From positions 1 to 64,000 of the forward strand of contig CAJTPV010000012.1 of NCBI GenBank assembly GCA_910578505.1: DNA of 64,000 nt, written 5' to 3'. Below, in pieces: positions 16,311-24,144 of the stretch. Position numbers and translations under genes: made by a program. Position 1 is the stretch's first letter. Every line of letters begins with the position of its first letter. Source of the DNA: an uncultured Oscillospiraceae bacterium. GTDB taxonomy: Bacteria; Bacillota; Clostridia; Oscillospirales; Oscillospiraceae. Under the pieces are notes generated by a model. That model was not told the origin of the DNA, did not search any database, and worked only from the letters and a program-made list of their open reading frames with translations.

Positions 16311-17048
16311 TTATCCCTCCTCGGAGAAAAGCCTATGCAACTCGTTTAGATCATCCATCGCGTTTGGAGCTGGCCGCCTGGAAAAGGTTTGGGAACTTTG
16401 GTCTTTTAGCGCATATACATCCGTCCAACAGTGGTTAATGCTTTGCTCCAAAACGGCAATCCAGCTTTCAGGGGAAAACTCCTTGCGAAGTTTGTTCACC
16501 AGCATTTGTTTTGCTCGATCTGTCATAGGCTTCTTGATGGTCCTGCGCATTTTTTCAAAGTCCTTCAGTGCCGCCATTAGGCAGGCATCACTTCCAGCGA
16601 ACTTGGAAAAGGCGTCAGCCTTTTCCTTCTGGGGTGGTTTATCCACCACAGAAGTCTCGGTTTCGGTTTTGATTTCGGTTTTGGTTTCGGTATAGCCATT
16701 TTTGCCAACGCCTGCCATACCTACTATGGCGGTGTCACATTCTGCCATAGCAACGCTATCGTCTGCTATAGCTGTGCCATCGTACTCCATGTTGCGCCAT
16801 CTCTTGGCAGCACCTTTCTTTCCAGCGTTCCGCTTTGATTGAAGCTGCTCTTCGTAACTTTCCCTGAAGCGATCCTCTTGCCTTTTTACCCGTTTCCACA
16901 GGACCTTCTCAGCGCCCTCAAGTTGTACCTCTTTGCCATCCGCGCTGTACACCAGCAACGCCCTGCAAAGCCGCCCAAACTCTGCGTCGCTCAATATGTC
17001 CATCTCCTCCAGGTATTCATGCAGGAGGGCCGCATAATTTCTTGCCAC
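16311..17048 (-). CDS. Phage replication initiator-like protein (DnaD/DUF6291-like)
   Basis: A 245-residue protein with a GTG start. The N-terminus ('LLHEYLEEMDILSDAEFGRL') and 'GKKGAAKRWRNM' are common in phage replication proteins that carry DnaD-like C-domains. A threonine/glutamate/lysine linker ('TETKTEIKTETET') divides it; at DNA level this is a run of near-identical six-base repeats. The C-terminal part ('RAKQMLVNKLRKEFSPESWI') fits the replication-protein C-domain. Likely binds the phage origin. Confidence 0.6.
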   Translation of the reverse strand: MARNYAALLHEYLEEMDILSDAEFGRLCRALLVYSADGKEVQLEGAEKVLWKRVKRQEDRFRESYEEQLQSKRNAGKKGAAKRWRNMEYDGTAIADDSVAMAECDTAIVGMAGVGKNGYTETKTEIKTETETSVVDKPPQKEKADAFSKFAGSDACLMAALKDFEKMRRTIKKPMTDRAKQMLVNKLRKEFSPESWIAVLEQSINHCWTDVYALKDQSSQTFSRRPAPNAMDDLNELHRLFSEEG

Positions 17049-17093
17049 TAAATCACCACTTTTCCTGCAGACAGCTTGCCATTAATTTTGGAC

Positions 17094-17124
17094 TAGGCCG
17101 CCCCGCCCACGGTGGAGCGGCCTA
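17094..17124. terminator. Hairpin after ssb
   Basis: Eight-base inverted arms (TAGGCCGC type) with a 15-base loop lie just past the ssb stop. No clear T-run, so its role is uncertain. Confidence 0.3.
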
Positions 17125-17130
17125 TAGGTC

Positions 17131-17688
17131 TTAGAATGGCAGCACGCCATCGCCCTCAATAGGTTGGAAGCCATCGTAATCCGAAGGGGGATATCCTGAT
17201 TGGCCCTGCGCCGGGGGACCGCCATACCCAGCAGGGTATCCACCGCCATATCCAGATTGCTGGTATCCGCCCTGGGAATAGCCGCCTTGTGGGTAGCTCC
17301 CCTGCGGGTAAAAACTTTGCTGCTGTGGAGGGGGACCCTGCTGATAGCTTCCGTTATTGCTATCCTTTTTGGAATCACCAAAGTAGCAGCTGTCAGCCAC
17401 TATCTCAATGGATGTGCGCTTGTTACCGTTCCGGTCATCCTACTTGCGGCTCTGGAGCTTGCCGTCCACTACGATCATGCGGCCCTTGGAAAAATATTTG
17501 CAGACAAACTCTGCTGTCTGTCTCCAGGCCACGACATCGAAATCGTCCGTGATCTTCTCGCCGCTGCCTTTGTCCTTGAAGTCACGTTCCACCGCCACGG
17601 AAAAAGAGGTGACAGAAAGACCGCTTTGCGTCGTCTTCAGCTCTGGATCTCGAACGAGACGGCCCATGATGATGGTCCTATTCAGCAT
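17131..17688 (-). pseudogene. ssb: Single-stranded DNA-binding protein with internal amber codon
   Basis: The frame begins MLNRTIIMGRLVRDPE, the standard SSB opening, with a purine-rich site before the ATG. It continues through the OB fold ('DFDVVAWRQTAEFVCKYFSK'). Codon 83 is TAG (17440-17442) where the family has Trp (TGG) before 'DDRNGNKRTSIEIVADSCYF'. After the TAG the frame stays open and intact through a glycine/glutamine linker to the acidic tip ending 'DGVLPF'. A single G-to-A change explains the stop. If it terminates, an 82-residue piece lacking the last OB strand and the partner-binding tail results. It could also be suppressed, or be a sequencing error. Confidence 0.85.
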
Positions 17689-17905
17689 CGGGCGTACCCT
17701 TCTTGATGTCAAACAGGACATCGAGAATGTCCGTCAGCTGATATCTGTCCAGGCTCATATATGCCTTTTTGGCAATATCCAAGACAGTTTCCTTGTGGAC
17801 CAGATCGGCAAAGCGGTCCTTATGGATGCACACGGTATCAATGGCATCCGGTGCTGTATCCATCATAATAACGCTGGGTTCGCTCAATTTTTCTTTACTA
17901 TCCAT
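17678..17905 (-). CDS. Small acidic hypothetical phage protein
   Basis: A 75-residue protein after AAAAGGAG, helical in prediction, ending in 'TPDAE'. It overlaps the start of ssb by 11 bases. No family is recognised. Confidence 0.5.
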   Translation of the reverse strand: MDSKEKLSEPSVIMMDTAPDAIDTVCIHKDRFADLVHKETVLDIAKKAYMSLDRYQLTDILDVLFDIKKGTPDAE

Positions 17906-17926
17906 TTCAGAATCTCCTTTTCATAA

Positions 17927-18457
17927 TCATGATTTGCTCCATATATGCTTATAACGGGCAATCTGATCTGGCGTGTCAGTCTCAATCCCCAGCTCGTGGG
18001 CAACTTCAATAGCGCCATCAATCAGCCGGGCCATTTCCTTGCTATCCATCAAGTGGGTTTGCTTATAGACCAGATAGCAGTTAAACAGCTTCCCGTTTTC
18101 CTCCCGGGTATCGAAGCACTTGACATAGGGGTAAATGGTGGACACGTCCACCGAGGCAGGGAGCTTAAATCCGACGGTAACACCATCATCATCCGTAGCC
18201 AGGGCACCATACTCAATGACAAGGCTCTCCTTGGCTGCCTCCACGCTGCCACCGCGTTCAGCGGCGATCTTGTTGACCAGGACATGGAAATAAGCATTGG
18301 CTGACAGTGACCGCCGGTTGCGGTGCTTCTTGATCTCCACATCCAGTTCAGCCCCTTTGAGCCGGTCGAAATCCTCCCGGAAGTCCCTATCCAACTCAAT
18401 GGTAACGCGCTGCTTCCGGTTCAGGCCGATGGACAGGTCAATTAACCGGCCCCTCAT
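17927..18457 (-). CDS. NinB-like phage protein (uncertain family)
   Basis: A 176-residue protein with 'RQRVTIELDRDF'-type opening, a basic stretch 'VEIKKHRNRRSLSANAYFHV' and 'IDGAIEVAHELGIETDTPD' at the end. Proteins with this 'RSL-ANAY' block are widespread in gut phages and lie beside recombination genes. I relate it to NinB/YbcN-type recombination factors only by layout and context. It overlaps the RecB-like nuclease gene by four bases. Confidence 0.5.
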   Translation of the reverse strand: MRGRLIDLSIGLNRKQRVTIELDRDFREDFDRLKGAELDVEIKKHRNRRSLSANAYFHVLVNKIAAERGGSVEAAKESLVIEYGALATDDDGVTVGFKLPASVDVSTIYPYVKCFDTREENGKLFNCYLVYKQTHLMDSKEMARLIDGAIEVAHELGIETDTPDQIARYKHIWSKS

Positions 18458-19065
18458 TTTGCCAACCAGTGGCTTTTGTAGACTTCCAGCAGGTCCATCG
18501 TTTGCAGCCAGTCTACAAAATTGGCGATGGTGGGCAAGATACTTGGCGTTTCGTCCCTCCGATACCGCTCCGTCCAGACATCGGTGCCATTACTGACAAC
18601 GTATGTAAATCCATTGGCTTCTGGCACAAGCTCCAGATATGTGGGATGCTGGGTGCTGCCGAGGTATTTCCCACGGTCATAGCTACCGGAATATTTGATA
18701 TCGAATATCTCTCCAGAGTGCAGCGCATCCAACCGGCCATACAAGAGGAACGTCATATCTCCGATGTGGATGGTTCGGCTGGCCTTGTACTGCAACAGAC
18801 CGCCGCCGACAATTCGTGCTACCTCAGATGCCGCCTCAAACCACCGGTTCCTGGGATCTCCTTTGCCACAAATAATATCCGTGACCAGATTTTCAAAGCC
18901 GATTCCTTTTCGCATGGCCTCAGTGGGAGGCGTCTCCACGCGGTTAAGCGTGGAGACGAACTCCTTCATCGGATCGCGCTCTGTTGTCATATCCTCATAC
19001 GGATTTTCCTTTATGGCATAAAGCCAGGAATACATCAGCGAGTGTGTCAACAGATACCGATCCAT
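18454..19065 (-). CDS. PD-(D/E)XK nuclease (RecB/Cas4-like phage exonuclease)
   Basis: A 203-residue protein. 'LLYGRLDALHSGEIFDIKYS' holds the RecB-type active site: aspartate in 'GRLD' and 'DIK' as the (D/E)xK pair, about residues 125-140. 'GIGFENLVTDIICG' upstream fits the helix carrying an early glutamate. It likely resects DNA ends for the Sak4-like annealing/recombination protein encoded just upstream, whose stop overlaps this ATG (TGATG). Confidence 0.7.
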   Translation of the reverse strand: MDRYLLTHSLMYSWLYAIKENPYEDMTTERDPMKEFVSTLNRVETPPTEAMRKGIGFENLVTDIICGKGDPRNRWFEAASEVARIVGGGLLQYKASRTIHIGDMTFLLYGRLDALHSGEIFDIKYSGSYDRGKYLGSTQHPTYLELVPEANGFTYVVSNGTDVWTERYRRDETPSILPTIANFVDWLQTMDLLEVYKSHWLAK

Positions 19066-20024
19066 CAATTAGCCCCCTTTTTGCCCTCCGGCGGAGCAAG
19101 GGTATACTTCTTCAGGACACCATCGAAGAACAGGCCGCATGCCTTGATCTGCTGGTTCCAGAGGACCCCCAACTCTTTGTTGGATGTCAGCGCATGTGCA
19201 ATCTTGCTGTACTCTTCGATTGCTACATTGGCGCTGTCGGCATCAACAATGGTTTCAATGAGTGCGCGTCCTGTAGCCATCGCAGTCTCATACGCCGCTT
19301 TAGCCGCTGCATTCTGCTCGGTTTCTTTGGCAGCAATGGCGTTGTACTGCGCAAACAGTTTGGTGAGAAAATCATTGGGAGATCCAGGTGTCAACTCGGG
19401 GATTCTCCAAACACCGGATATACCGCGGGTGCCTTTGGCAAAATACCGCTCGCAGTTGGAGAAGCCAATCGTGCGATCATTGCCGTAAATCTCCACAAAT
19501 CCGCCCAAGTCCATCGGCTCCCAGACGTTGTTTTTGGTCTGGCCCTCAACCTTGATACGGAGCCTCGTGTTGTCACCATCCTTCTCTTCGGTGGCGTGGA
19601 ACACGATGACGATGTTCTTGTGCAGCTCATAGAAGCAGTAGTCCATCAGCCGGACAAACTCTTTGCCGACAAAGCCATATCCCTTGAGAGAGAGGGAGCC
19701 GTCCCGCTGACCATACTTGGCGTCCTTTTTGACGGCCCAGAGAGACATAAGGGAAATCAGCTTCCCGCCGGTATCGAACACCAACGTGTCGAAGTTCTGG
19801 ACGTTGAGGGGCGTCAGGTCGTCAAGGATCTCCTGATAGGAGGCCGGCTGGATGTAGGGCTTCCGGTACTGCGGCTCAATGCGGTCAATACCAAAGTCCA
19901 CGTCGATGTGCAGCGGGTTCGGCGCGGAGAGCGCCAGGGTGGACTTGCCGATGCCGGGATAACCGGCAATCAGCATACGGATTTTCTTCTCGCCATCGCG
20001 GATGTCACTGGGGTTTCTGATCAT
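19065..20024 (-). CDS. Sak4-like AAA/RecA-type recombination ATPase
   Basis: A 319-residue protein with Walker A 'GYPGIGKST' about residues 21-29, 'LHIDVDFG' next, and a Walker B-like 'FDTLVFDTGG' near residue 90. This is the phage nucleotide-binding protein family (AAA_24) that includes Sak4, a truncated RecA-like core that promotes single-strand annealing with an SSB. The same operon encodes the nuclease, SSB and RecU, completing a recombination module. The ATG follows AAAGGAG. Confidence 0.75.
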   Translation of the reverse strand: MIRNPSDIRDGEKKIRMLIAGYPGIGKSTLALSAPNPLHIDVDFGIDRIEPQYRKPYIQPASYQEILDDLTPLNVQNFDTLVFDTGGKLISLMSLWAVKKDAKYGQRDGSLSLKGYGFVGKEFVRLMDYCFYELHKNIVIVFHATEEKDGDNTRLRIKVEGQTKNNVWEPMDLGGFVEIYGNDRTIGFSNCERYFAKGTRGISGVWRIPELTPGSPNDFLTKLFAQYNAIAAKETEQNAAAKAAYETAMATGRALIETIVDADSANVAIEEYSKIAHALTSNKELGVLWNQQIKACGLFFDGVLKKYTLAPPEGKKGAN

Positions 20025-20038
20025 GGTGATAACTCCTT

Positions 20039-20455
20039 TCAGTCGTTGTGCAGCATACGCCGCAGGGTGATGGTTTCGTGGCAGCGGTAGCCGAAGTTGC
20101 CGTGTCGATACATATGGGTCTGCTTAAAATGCGCCTCGTCGTACATGCTGGAGCAGTTCAGCAAGCCCTCAGTCTTATCCGGGTGATAGGCCCGGAACGC
20201 GGCACAGGCTGCGTGGCTGTCCGGTGCATCCACTTCTGTCCAGCCACCGAAAAATGGTTGACCACCAGTGCCATAGGTGAAATAGAATTTTTCGAGCTTG
20301 ACATCCGGCTGCTGGCCTGTTAGACTACCAGTGGAAGATTTTGCAGGATGCCGTTCCCGTTGCAGCGGGGCGGCATCGTCCTTTTTATCCCGGCAGTCAC
20401 AGGATTCGCCTGGATCAAGGTGTGCTCCGCAGTGGATGCAGGTTCTGAAGTACAT
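20039..20455 (-). CDS. Hypothetical phage protein with N-terminal zinc motif
   Basis: A 138-residue protein after GGAGGTGATCG. Cysteines 'CIHCGAHLDPGESCDC' make a probable zinc knuckle, and a proline/serine linker leads to a C-terminal domain rich in His and aromatic residues ('HFKQTHMYRHGNFGYRCHE'). No function is recognised. Confidence 0.5.
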   Translation of the reverse strand: MYFRTCIHCGAHLDPGESCDCRDKKDDAAPLQRERHPAKSSTGSLTGQQPDVKLEKFYFTYGTGGQPFFGGWTEVDAPDSHAACAAFRAYHPDKTEGLLNCSSMYDEAHFKQTHMYRHGNFGYRCHETITLRRMLHND

Positions 20456-20464
20456 TGTGGTCGA

Positions 20465-21544
20465 TCACCTCCTTTCCCGCGTGACGCTCCTCCAGAGAGC
20501 CGGGGACATCGTGAGGATTTTGTAGCCGGTTGCCTCCAGTTCGGTGGAGCGGTCATAGCTCTCCACATCCTGGGCCTGCCGGGTGACCGCATTTGCCAGT
20601 CCGTACAGGGAAAGATCACCGCCGGCAATCAGATGTCCCAGGATGCCCTTCCCCTCCGCTTCGTTGATACCGTACTCCTTGGCGGTCAGCTCCACGACCT
20701 GCGGAACCATGTTTGCCTCCATCTTGACCTCCGTGGCCTCCCGCATCTTGTCCACGATTGCCGCGAAGCGGGCCTGATCCACAGCAGCGCGGACGGAATC
20801 CTCCAGCTTCATCAGGAAAGCACGGTCATCGGCTTCAATCGTCTCGTCACGGTAAATGCTGTAATCTTCGCTCCCCTCGTTGGCTCGTCCAACATGGTAT
20901 TTGCGAACGGCAGCATCCCTGGCGATCATCCCGTTGGAGCAGACCAGCCGGAAAATAAGCGGGCTGACGCTCACGCTTCCCATGCCGACTTCGGAATTGG
21001 TAATGACGATGCCGGACTGAACGACATCCCCCTTCTTGATCTCCGCAGTCACTCGCGGATTCACGACCTTTATGTACATGCGGCTGTCGGTCAGCTCACA
21101 GCTCTCGATGTTGGCCCCCTCCATACCACCGATGATGGGAAGCACAGTCTGGGCAACCTCGAAATTGTCGATCCGGCGGTAGCGGTCAGAGAGGAACGCT
21201 CTGGCGGTTCCATCCAATGTGCGCAGCATACGCTTCGTGGTAGGGGTGCGGGAGAACCAGCCGTTGATGTTCTGGGTCAGCAGCTCCGGATACTCGGAGC
21301 GCATCCGGTCATAGTAGCTGGTGGGGATTTTCAAGTGCTGGCCGATCTGCCGGTGGGCGATCTCGTTGACACTGTACTGGCTCAGGTTCAGCACCCCGCC
21401 GGCGCTGCTGCCAACGTTGAGGCTGATCCCGCCATCTGCAGCGGTCACACTCAACGCGCCCTGATCAACGATAAAGTCCTTTTTTGCCGCCTGCTGCCTG
21501 TCCAACTCAATGGCAAGCTCCTGCAGGCTCCGTCCTGTCTTCAT
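20465..21544 (-). CDS. DUF932 phage/plasmid-like protein
   Basis: A 359-residue protein of the DUF932 family: 'HRQIGQHLKIPTSYYDRM', 'LRTLDGTARAFLSDRYRRID' and 'SEVGMGSVSVSPLIFRLVCS' are its hallmark blocks. Members sit next to phage recombination genes; distant relation to Rad52/Sak-type annealing proteins has been suggested for similar families but is not shown here. It is the first large gene of the leftward operon. The ATG follows AAAGGAG. Confidence 0.75.
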   Translation of the reverse strand: MKTGRSLQELAIELDRQQAAKKDFIVDQGALSVTAADGGISLNVGSSAGGVLNLSQYSVNEIAHRQIGQHLKIPTSYYDRMRSEYPELLTQNINGWFSRTPTTKRMLRTLDGTARAFLSDRYRRIDNFEVAQTVLPIIGGMEGANIESCELTDSRMYIKVVNPRVTAEIKKGDVVQSGIVITNSEVGMGSVSVSPLIFRLVCSNGMIARDAAVRKYHVGRANEGSEDYSIYRDETIEADDRAFLMKLEDSVRAAVDQARFAAIVDKMREATEVKMEANMVPQVVELTAKEYGINEAEGKGILGHLIAGGDLSLYGLANAVTRQAQDVESYDRSTELEATGYKILTMSPALWRSVTRERR

Positions 21545-21573
21545 TGGGAAATACTCCTTTCAGTTTTTTGGGG

Positions 21574-21804
21574 TTATGCTCTGCGACGCCGATAGGTTCC
21601 CTGGGTCAGCTTCAGCTCAGGCCGGGCCTGATGCGTTGCGCGGGCCAGATACTCGGCGATAGCATCCTCGGTGATATAGACCTTGCCGCCGGGCTTCCGC
21701 TGGATGTAGGCCAGATAGCCTGCGCTGCGCTCACTGTCGAGGGTCCTTTCGGAAATCCCCAGACGGGCGGCGGCCTCTTTGCGGGAGAGTAAATTTCTCG
21801 CCAT
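21574..21804 (-). CDS. Excisionase/MerR-like helix-turn-helix protein
   Basis: A 76-residue protein: 'LLSRKEAAARLGISERTLD' is a helix-turn-helix followed by a wing ('KPGGKVYITEDAIAEYL') as in Xis/AlpA-type proteins. It may bind the attachment region during excision or regulate the operon it opens. A good AGGAGG precedes the ATG. Confidence 0.65.
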   Translation of the reverse strand: MARNLLSRKEAAARLGISERTLDSERSAGYLAYIQRKPGGKVYITEDAIAEYLARATHQARPELKLTQGTYRRRRA

Positions 21805-21927
21805 AGAAAAATTCCTCCTTGCCAGTCAGCAGAAGGATATGTTATAATCCAACTGCGAACTTTTTGCGTGTTAATTGGTTCGTTTGCCCTGTCAGGTGTC
21901 GTCAGCACTTGACGGGGCATTTTGTGC

Positions 21928-21956
21928 TTGTCCCTCGCTCAGCCCTGTGGTATGAT
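21928..21956 (+). promoter_or_regulatory. Promoter for the 75-residue plus-strand gene
   Basis: TTGTCC and TATGAT are spaced by 17 bases, 25 bases before the ATG and just upstream of a GGGGGTG ribosome-binding site. Confidence 0.55.
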
Positions 21957-21981
21957 TTGAACGGAGAAAGGGGGTGAAATT

Positions 21982-22209
21982 ATGCCAAATACTCGTGCAT
22001 TTTGTAATCAAGATGATAATGCGGGTGCTTTAGTTCCCCAACTTGTTGAGGTCCGCGACAGTTTGGGATTTCTGGCCGTACAAGTACTTGCCGCAAGGGA
22101 AAATCTAGCGACAATGGATTACACCGAAATGCTGAATAAGCTCTACCAGATTGTCGATGACTTGCACACGGAGTATGATCGCCGGAAACCTACAGGAGCC
22201 GCCTACTAG
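21982..22209 (+). CDS. Small hypothetical protein on the opposite strand to the early operon
   Basis: A 75-residue acidic protein with its own promoter and a strong AAAGGGGGTG site. The second half is helical ('YTEMLNKLYQIVDDLHTEYD'). It is the only plus-strand gene inside the leftward region and converges with the next small gene, sharing a hairpin. It is possibly expressed in the lysogen. No family is recognised. Confidence 0.5.
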   Translation: MPNTRAFCNQDDNAGALVPQLVEVRDSLGFLAVQVLAARENLATMDYTEMLNKLYQIVDDLHTEYDRRKPTGAAY

Positions 22210-22402
22210 ATTGTTTCTGCTTTGCAACCTCTTGGATGTTCACACCATCCAGGAGGTTGCCCCCTTTGTTCCTGAGGGTGGAAAGTACATAATCGAGCGC
22301 ACTCATGGTTTCTCTGTAGGACAGACCGCTGGACAAGGCGACTTCCATCAACTTGTCGCGAAGCACCTTCTCGCCATTTTGCTCTGCTGAGATTGTACTC
22401 AC
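22190..22402 (-). CDS. Small hypothetical phage protein after Cro
   Basis: A frame of about 70 residues reading 'LMEVALSSGLSYRETMSALD' and 'LLDGVNIQEVAKQKQSS'. The start is unclear: GTG directly overlaps the GGAGG site, and an internal ATG (22348) is an alternative. It is the second gene of the leftward lytic operon. No function is known. Confidence 0.4.
   Translation of the reverse strand: MSTISAEQNGEKVLRDKLMEVALSSGLSYRETMSALDYVLSTLRNKGGNLLDGVNIQEVAKQKQSSRRLL
22224..22260. terminator. Long hairpin between convergent small genes
   Basis: Fifteen-base arms pair with one mismatch around a seven-base loop, at the ends of the two converging genes. It could stop transcription in either direction. 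The minus-strand gene's coding end runs through it. Confidence 0.4.
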
Positions 22403-22458
22403 CTCCAAAAATTTTTGTCGATTCGGTTGTCAAGGTACACGGGCACCACTGGGTGGCC

Positions 22459-22692
22459 CTATGTGCGTGAACACGTGACACTGCTATGCATCGCATTTTC
22501 TTGGTTGACGATGTACTCCAGCGAGACACCGAACACGCTCGACATCTTTGCAGCAAGAGCGATATCCAGGTTTTGCTGGCGTTCTCCACGTTCAATCATC
22601 GAATAATAACTTTCGGAAATGCCAAGTTTAGTTGCAGTGACCTTCATAGTGAACCCACAACCTTTTCTCGCCTTTTCCATCCAATCTCTCAT
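22459..22692 (-). CDS. Cro-like XRE repressor
   Basis: The 77-residue protein starts 'MRDWMEKARKGCGFTMKVTA' eight bases after GGAGG. The helix-turn-helix is 'TATKLGISESYYSMIERGER', followed by the usual 'LAAKMSSVFGVSLEYIV'. It is divergent from the CI-like gene across four shared operators and opens the lytic transcript, so Cro is the natural role. Longer starts were rejected because they run into the promoter. Confidence 0.8.
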   Translation of the reverse strand: MRDWMEKARKGCGFTMKVTATKLGISESYYSMIERGERQQNLDIALAAKMSSVFGVSLEYIVNQENAMHSSVTCSRT

Positions 22693-22709
22693 AATCATCA
22701 CCTCCTGTA

Positions 22710-22824
22710 CTTCACAATTCGTTAAGTACAGATTCATAATACACCAAACTTCACAAATTGTCAAGCAAATTCTGTTCGTTTTGTGAAGTTTTTATTTTAG
22801 GGGTTTACTTCACAGATTGTAAAG
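22710..22824. promoter_or_regulatory. Four 17-bp operators of the phage switch
   Basis: Four copies of a site with consensus CTTCACAnnTTGTnAAG occur at 22710-22726, 22749-22765, 22772-22788 (inverted and most degenerate) and 22808-22824. Each is an imperfect palindrome. One overlaps the -35 of the leftward promoter, one lies between -35 and -10 of the rightward promoter, and one lies downstream of the leftward start. This is the arrangement expected for CI/Cro competition. Confidence 0.8.
22736..22764 (-). promoter_or_regulatory. Leftward lytic promoter (PR-like)
   Basis: A consensus TTGACA and a TATTAT -10 are separated by 17 bases on the minus strand. The second operator covers the -35. 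It drives the Cro-like gene and the early operon. Confidence 0.8.
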
Positions 22825-22832
22825 TTTATAAT
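22804..22832 (+). promoter_or_regulatory. Rightward repressor promoter (PRM-like)
   Basis: TTTACT and TATAAT are separated by 17 bases, with the fourth operator lying across the -35 and spacer, so high repressor levels should shut it off. Confidence 0.75.
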
Positions 22833-22864
22833 CAAAGTAACTGTATTGGAGGGGGATGCCTAGT

Positions 22865-23269
22865 ATGCAAATGCTTCGCACAATAAGAAAAGCAAAGGGC
22901 CTTACAATGAAAGAGCTCGGAGAGAAAGTTGGTGTTTCGGAAAGTGCTATTTCACAGTATGAAACAGGAAAGCGTGAAGCCGATTTTGAAACACTTTTGA
23001 AACTTGGGGAAATTCTTGACTGCTCGGTAGACTATATTCTTCGTGGTGGAGAAACAAAAAAATCCCTCGATGCAGATGAATCTGCACCGAGGGATGAGCA
23101 GGAACGGCAAATTATGGGGCTTGTACGACAGATGTCTCCGGTTCAGAAGGATTTTCTGATTGCTCTCCTAAATACAACCATTGCGAGAAATCAAGAAATG
23201 CCTGTTGCTGGTCAGGTGTCAGTTGGCGCAGCAGCTCCAGAATTTGAGAATCGCGGTCCAACACGGTAA
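22865..23269 (+). CDS. CI-like XRE repressor
   Basis: A 134-residue repressor: 'MKELGEKVGVSESAISQYET' is the helix-turn-helix, then 'LLKLGEILDCSVDYILRGGE'. The remaining half is helical without a LexA/CI-type peptidase motif, so it resembles the short XRE repressors that are inactivated by partner proteins rather than by self-cleavage. The ATG nine bases after GGAGGGGG was chosen over one directly abutting it. Confidence 0.8.
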   Translation: MQMLRTIRKAKGLTMKELGEKVGVSESAISQYETGKREADFETLLKLGEILDCSVDYILRGGETKKSLDADESAPRDEQERQIMGLVRQMSPVQKDFLIALLNTTIARNQEMPVAGQVSVGAAAPEFENRGPTR

Positions 23270-23407
23270 ATCCTTTCCGCCCTGGCCAGGGTTTATGTAT
23301 TTGCGCATAATCAATTATAGCACACTTATTGGTCGAATGATGGTGGAAGGTGCTAAATTAATTCATTTTTTAGAAAAATATAAAACTGAGTGGGAGTGCA
23401 TTTTATT

Positions 23408-24034
23408 ATGAAAAAGAATTTTATTTTACTGATGGCGCTGCTGATGACATTCATTTTGGTTTCATGCAGTTCAGCATCAACAAAAAGCGATCCAATTACA
23501 ATAAGCGACTTGCCCGGCGATATCCCCTGTAATGATACTCAGATTACTTTATCCGCAGTATCCTTCTGCGAAGTCTATGCTGCACACGGCTACACTGGTT
23601 ATTGCATTGCGACTGTAGACAGATCCAACCTTTCCGATGATGATTTGTATTGGATGTTAAACAAAGAAACTGGGCAATTGCAAGCAGAAATTGATATTGT
23701 AGCATATTTGACAAGCGAAGAAAATTCTCTCGAAAGTGAGCGCCTTTCTCAGCTTCAGACGATTTATAATGGAGAAAACATCTACTTTATGTTTTATACT
23801 ACGGATGTCCAGCGCAAACACTTGAATGATTTCGAGCTAACATTGCAGATAATTATGTCGCCTGAAAAAAGTCTGATAGCAGATACAACGCAATACTATT
23901 ACTATCACCTTGATGCAGAAGAAGGGGTAGATTACTCCGATTATGAGAAAATTCTGTCCAGCAAGGAGAAAGATATTCTAGTAAAGGCGTTAAACAACAG
24001 AATTGATAGCTTAAAGCAAGGAATTGGTAATTAA
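23408..24034 (+). CDS. Phage-borne lipoprotein (probable lysogenic conversion or superinfection exclusion)
   Basis: A 208-residue protein with a lipoprotein signal: basic MKKN, hydrophobic stretch, and lipobox 'LVSC' with Cys20. The mature part starts with a serine/threonine linker and has no recognised domain; it is acidic and rich in tyrosine. It sits between repressor and integrase, the classic position for genes expressed from the prophage, and is noticeably AT-rich, which suggests a moron. Lipoproteins in this slot in other Gram-positive phages (for example Ltp of TP-J34) block superinfection; similarity to them was not tested. Confidence 0.7.
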   Translation: MKKNFILLMALLMTFILVSCSSASTKSDPITISDLPGDIPCNDTQITLSAVSFCEVYAAHGYTGYCIATVDRSNLSDDDLYWMLNKETGQLQAEIDIVAYLTSEENSLESERLSQLQTIYNGENIYFMFYTTDVQRKHLNDFELTLQIIMSPEKSLIADTTQYYYYHLDAEEGVDYSDYEKILSSKEKDILVKALNNRIDSLKQGIGN

Positions 24035-24045
24035 AATACAAAAAA

Positions 24046-24076
24046 CCGCCCCTGGCGCTGCTAACACCAAGGGCGG
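24046..24076. terminator. Terminator hairpin after the lipoprotein gene
   Basis: Stem CCGCCC plus TGG against CCA plus GGGCGG with a short loop. An A-run precedes it, so on the minus strand the stem is followed by six Ts; it may work in both directions. Confidence 0.5.
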
Positions 24077-24081
24077 CTATT

Positions 24082-24113
24082 AGGGCAACAAACTTTCCAC
24101 GGCCTGTTGCCCT
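24082..24113 (+). promoter_or_regulatory. Perfect 9-bp inverted repeat before the integrase
   Basis: Arms AGGGCAACA and TGTTGCCCT enclose 14 bases, ending 31 bases before the integrase ATG. It could be a protein-binding site or an RNA hairpin controlling integrase expression. Confidence 0.4.
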
Positions 24114-24144
24114 CCCATCATACAACAGATTGGAGGAAAAATCA

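Noticed and set aside
17200..17400. Glycine/glutamine/tyrosine-rich 89-codon frame considered as an independent protein
   Set aside because: It is in the same frame as the SSB front half and supplies the SSB linker and acidic tip; a single TAG separates them.
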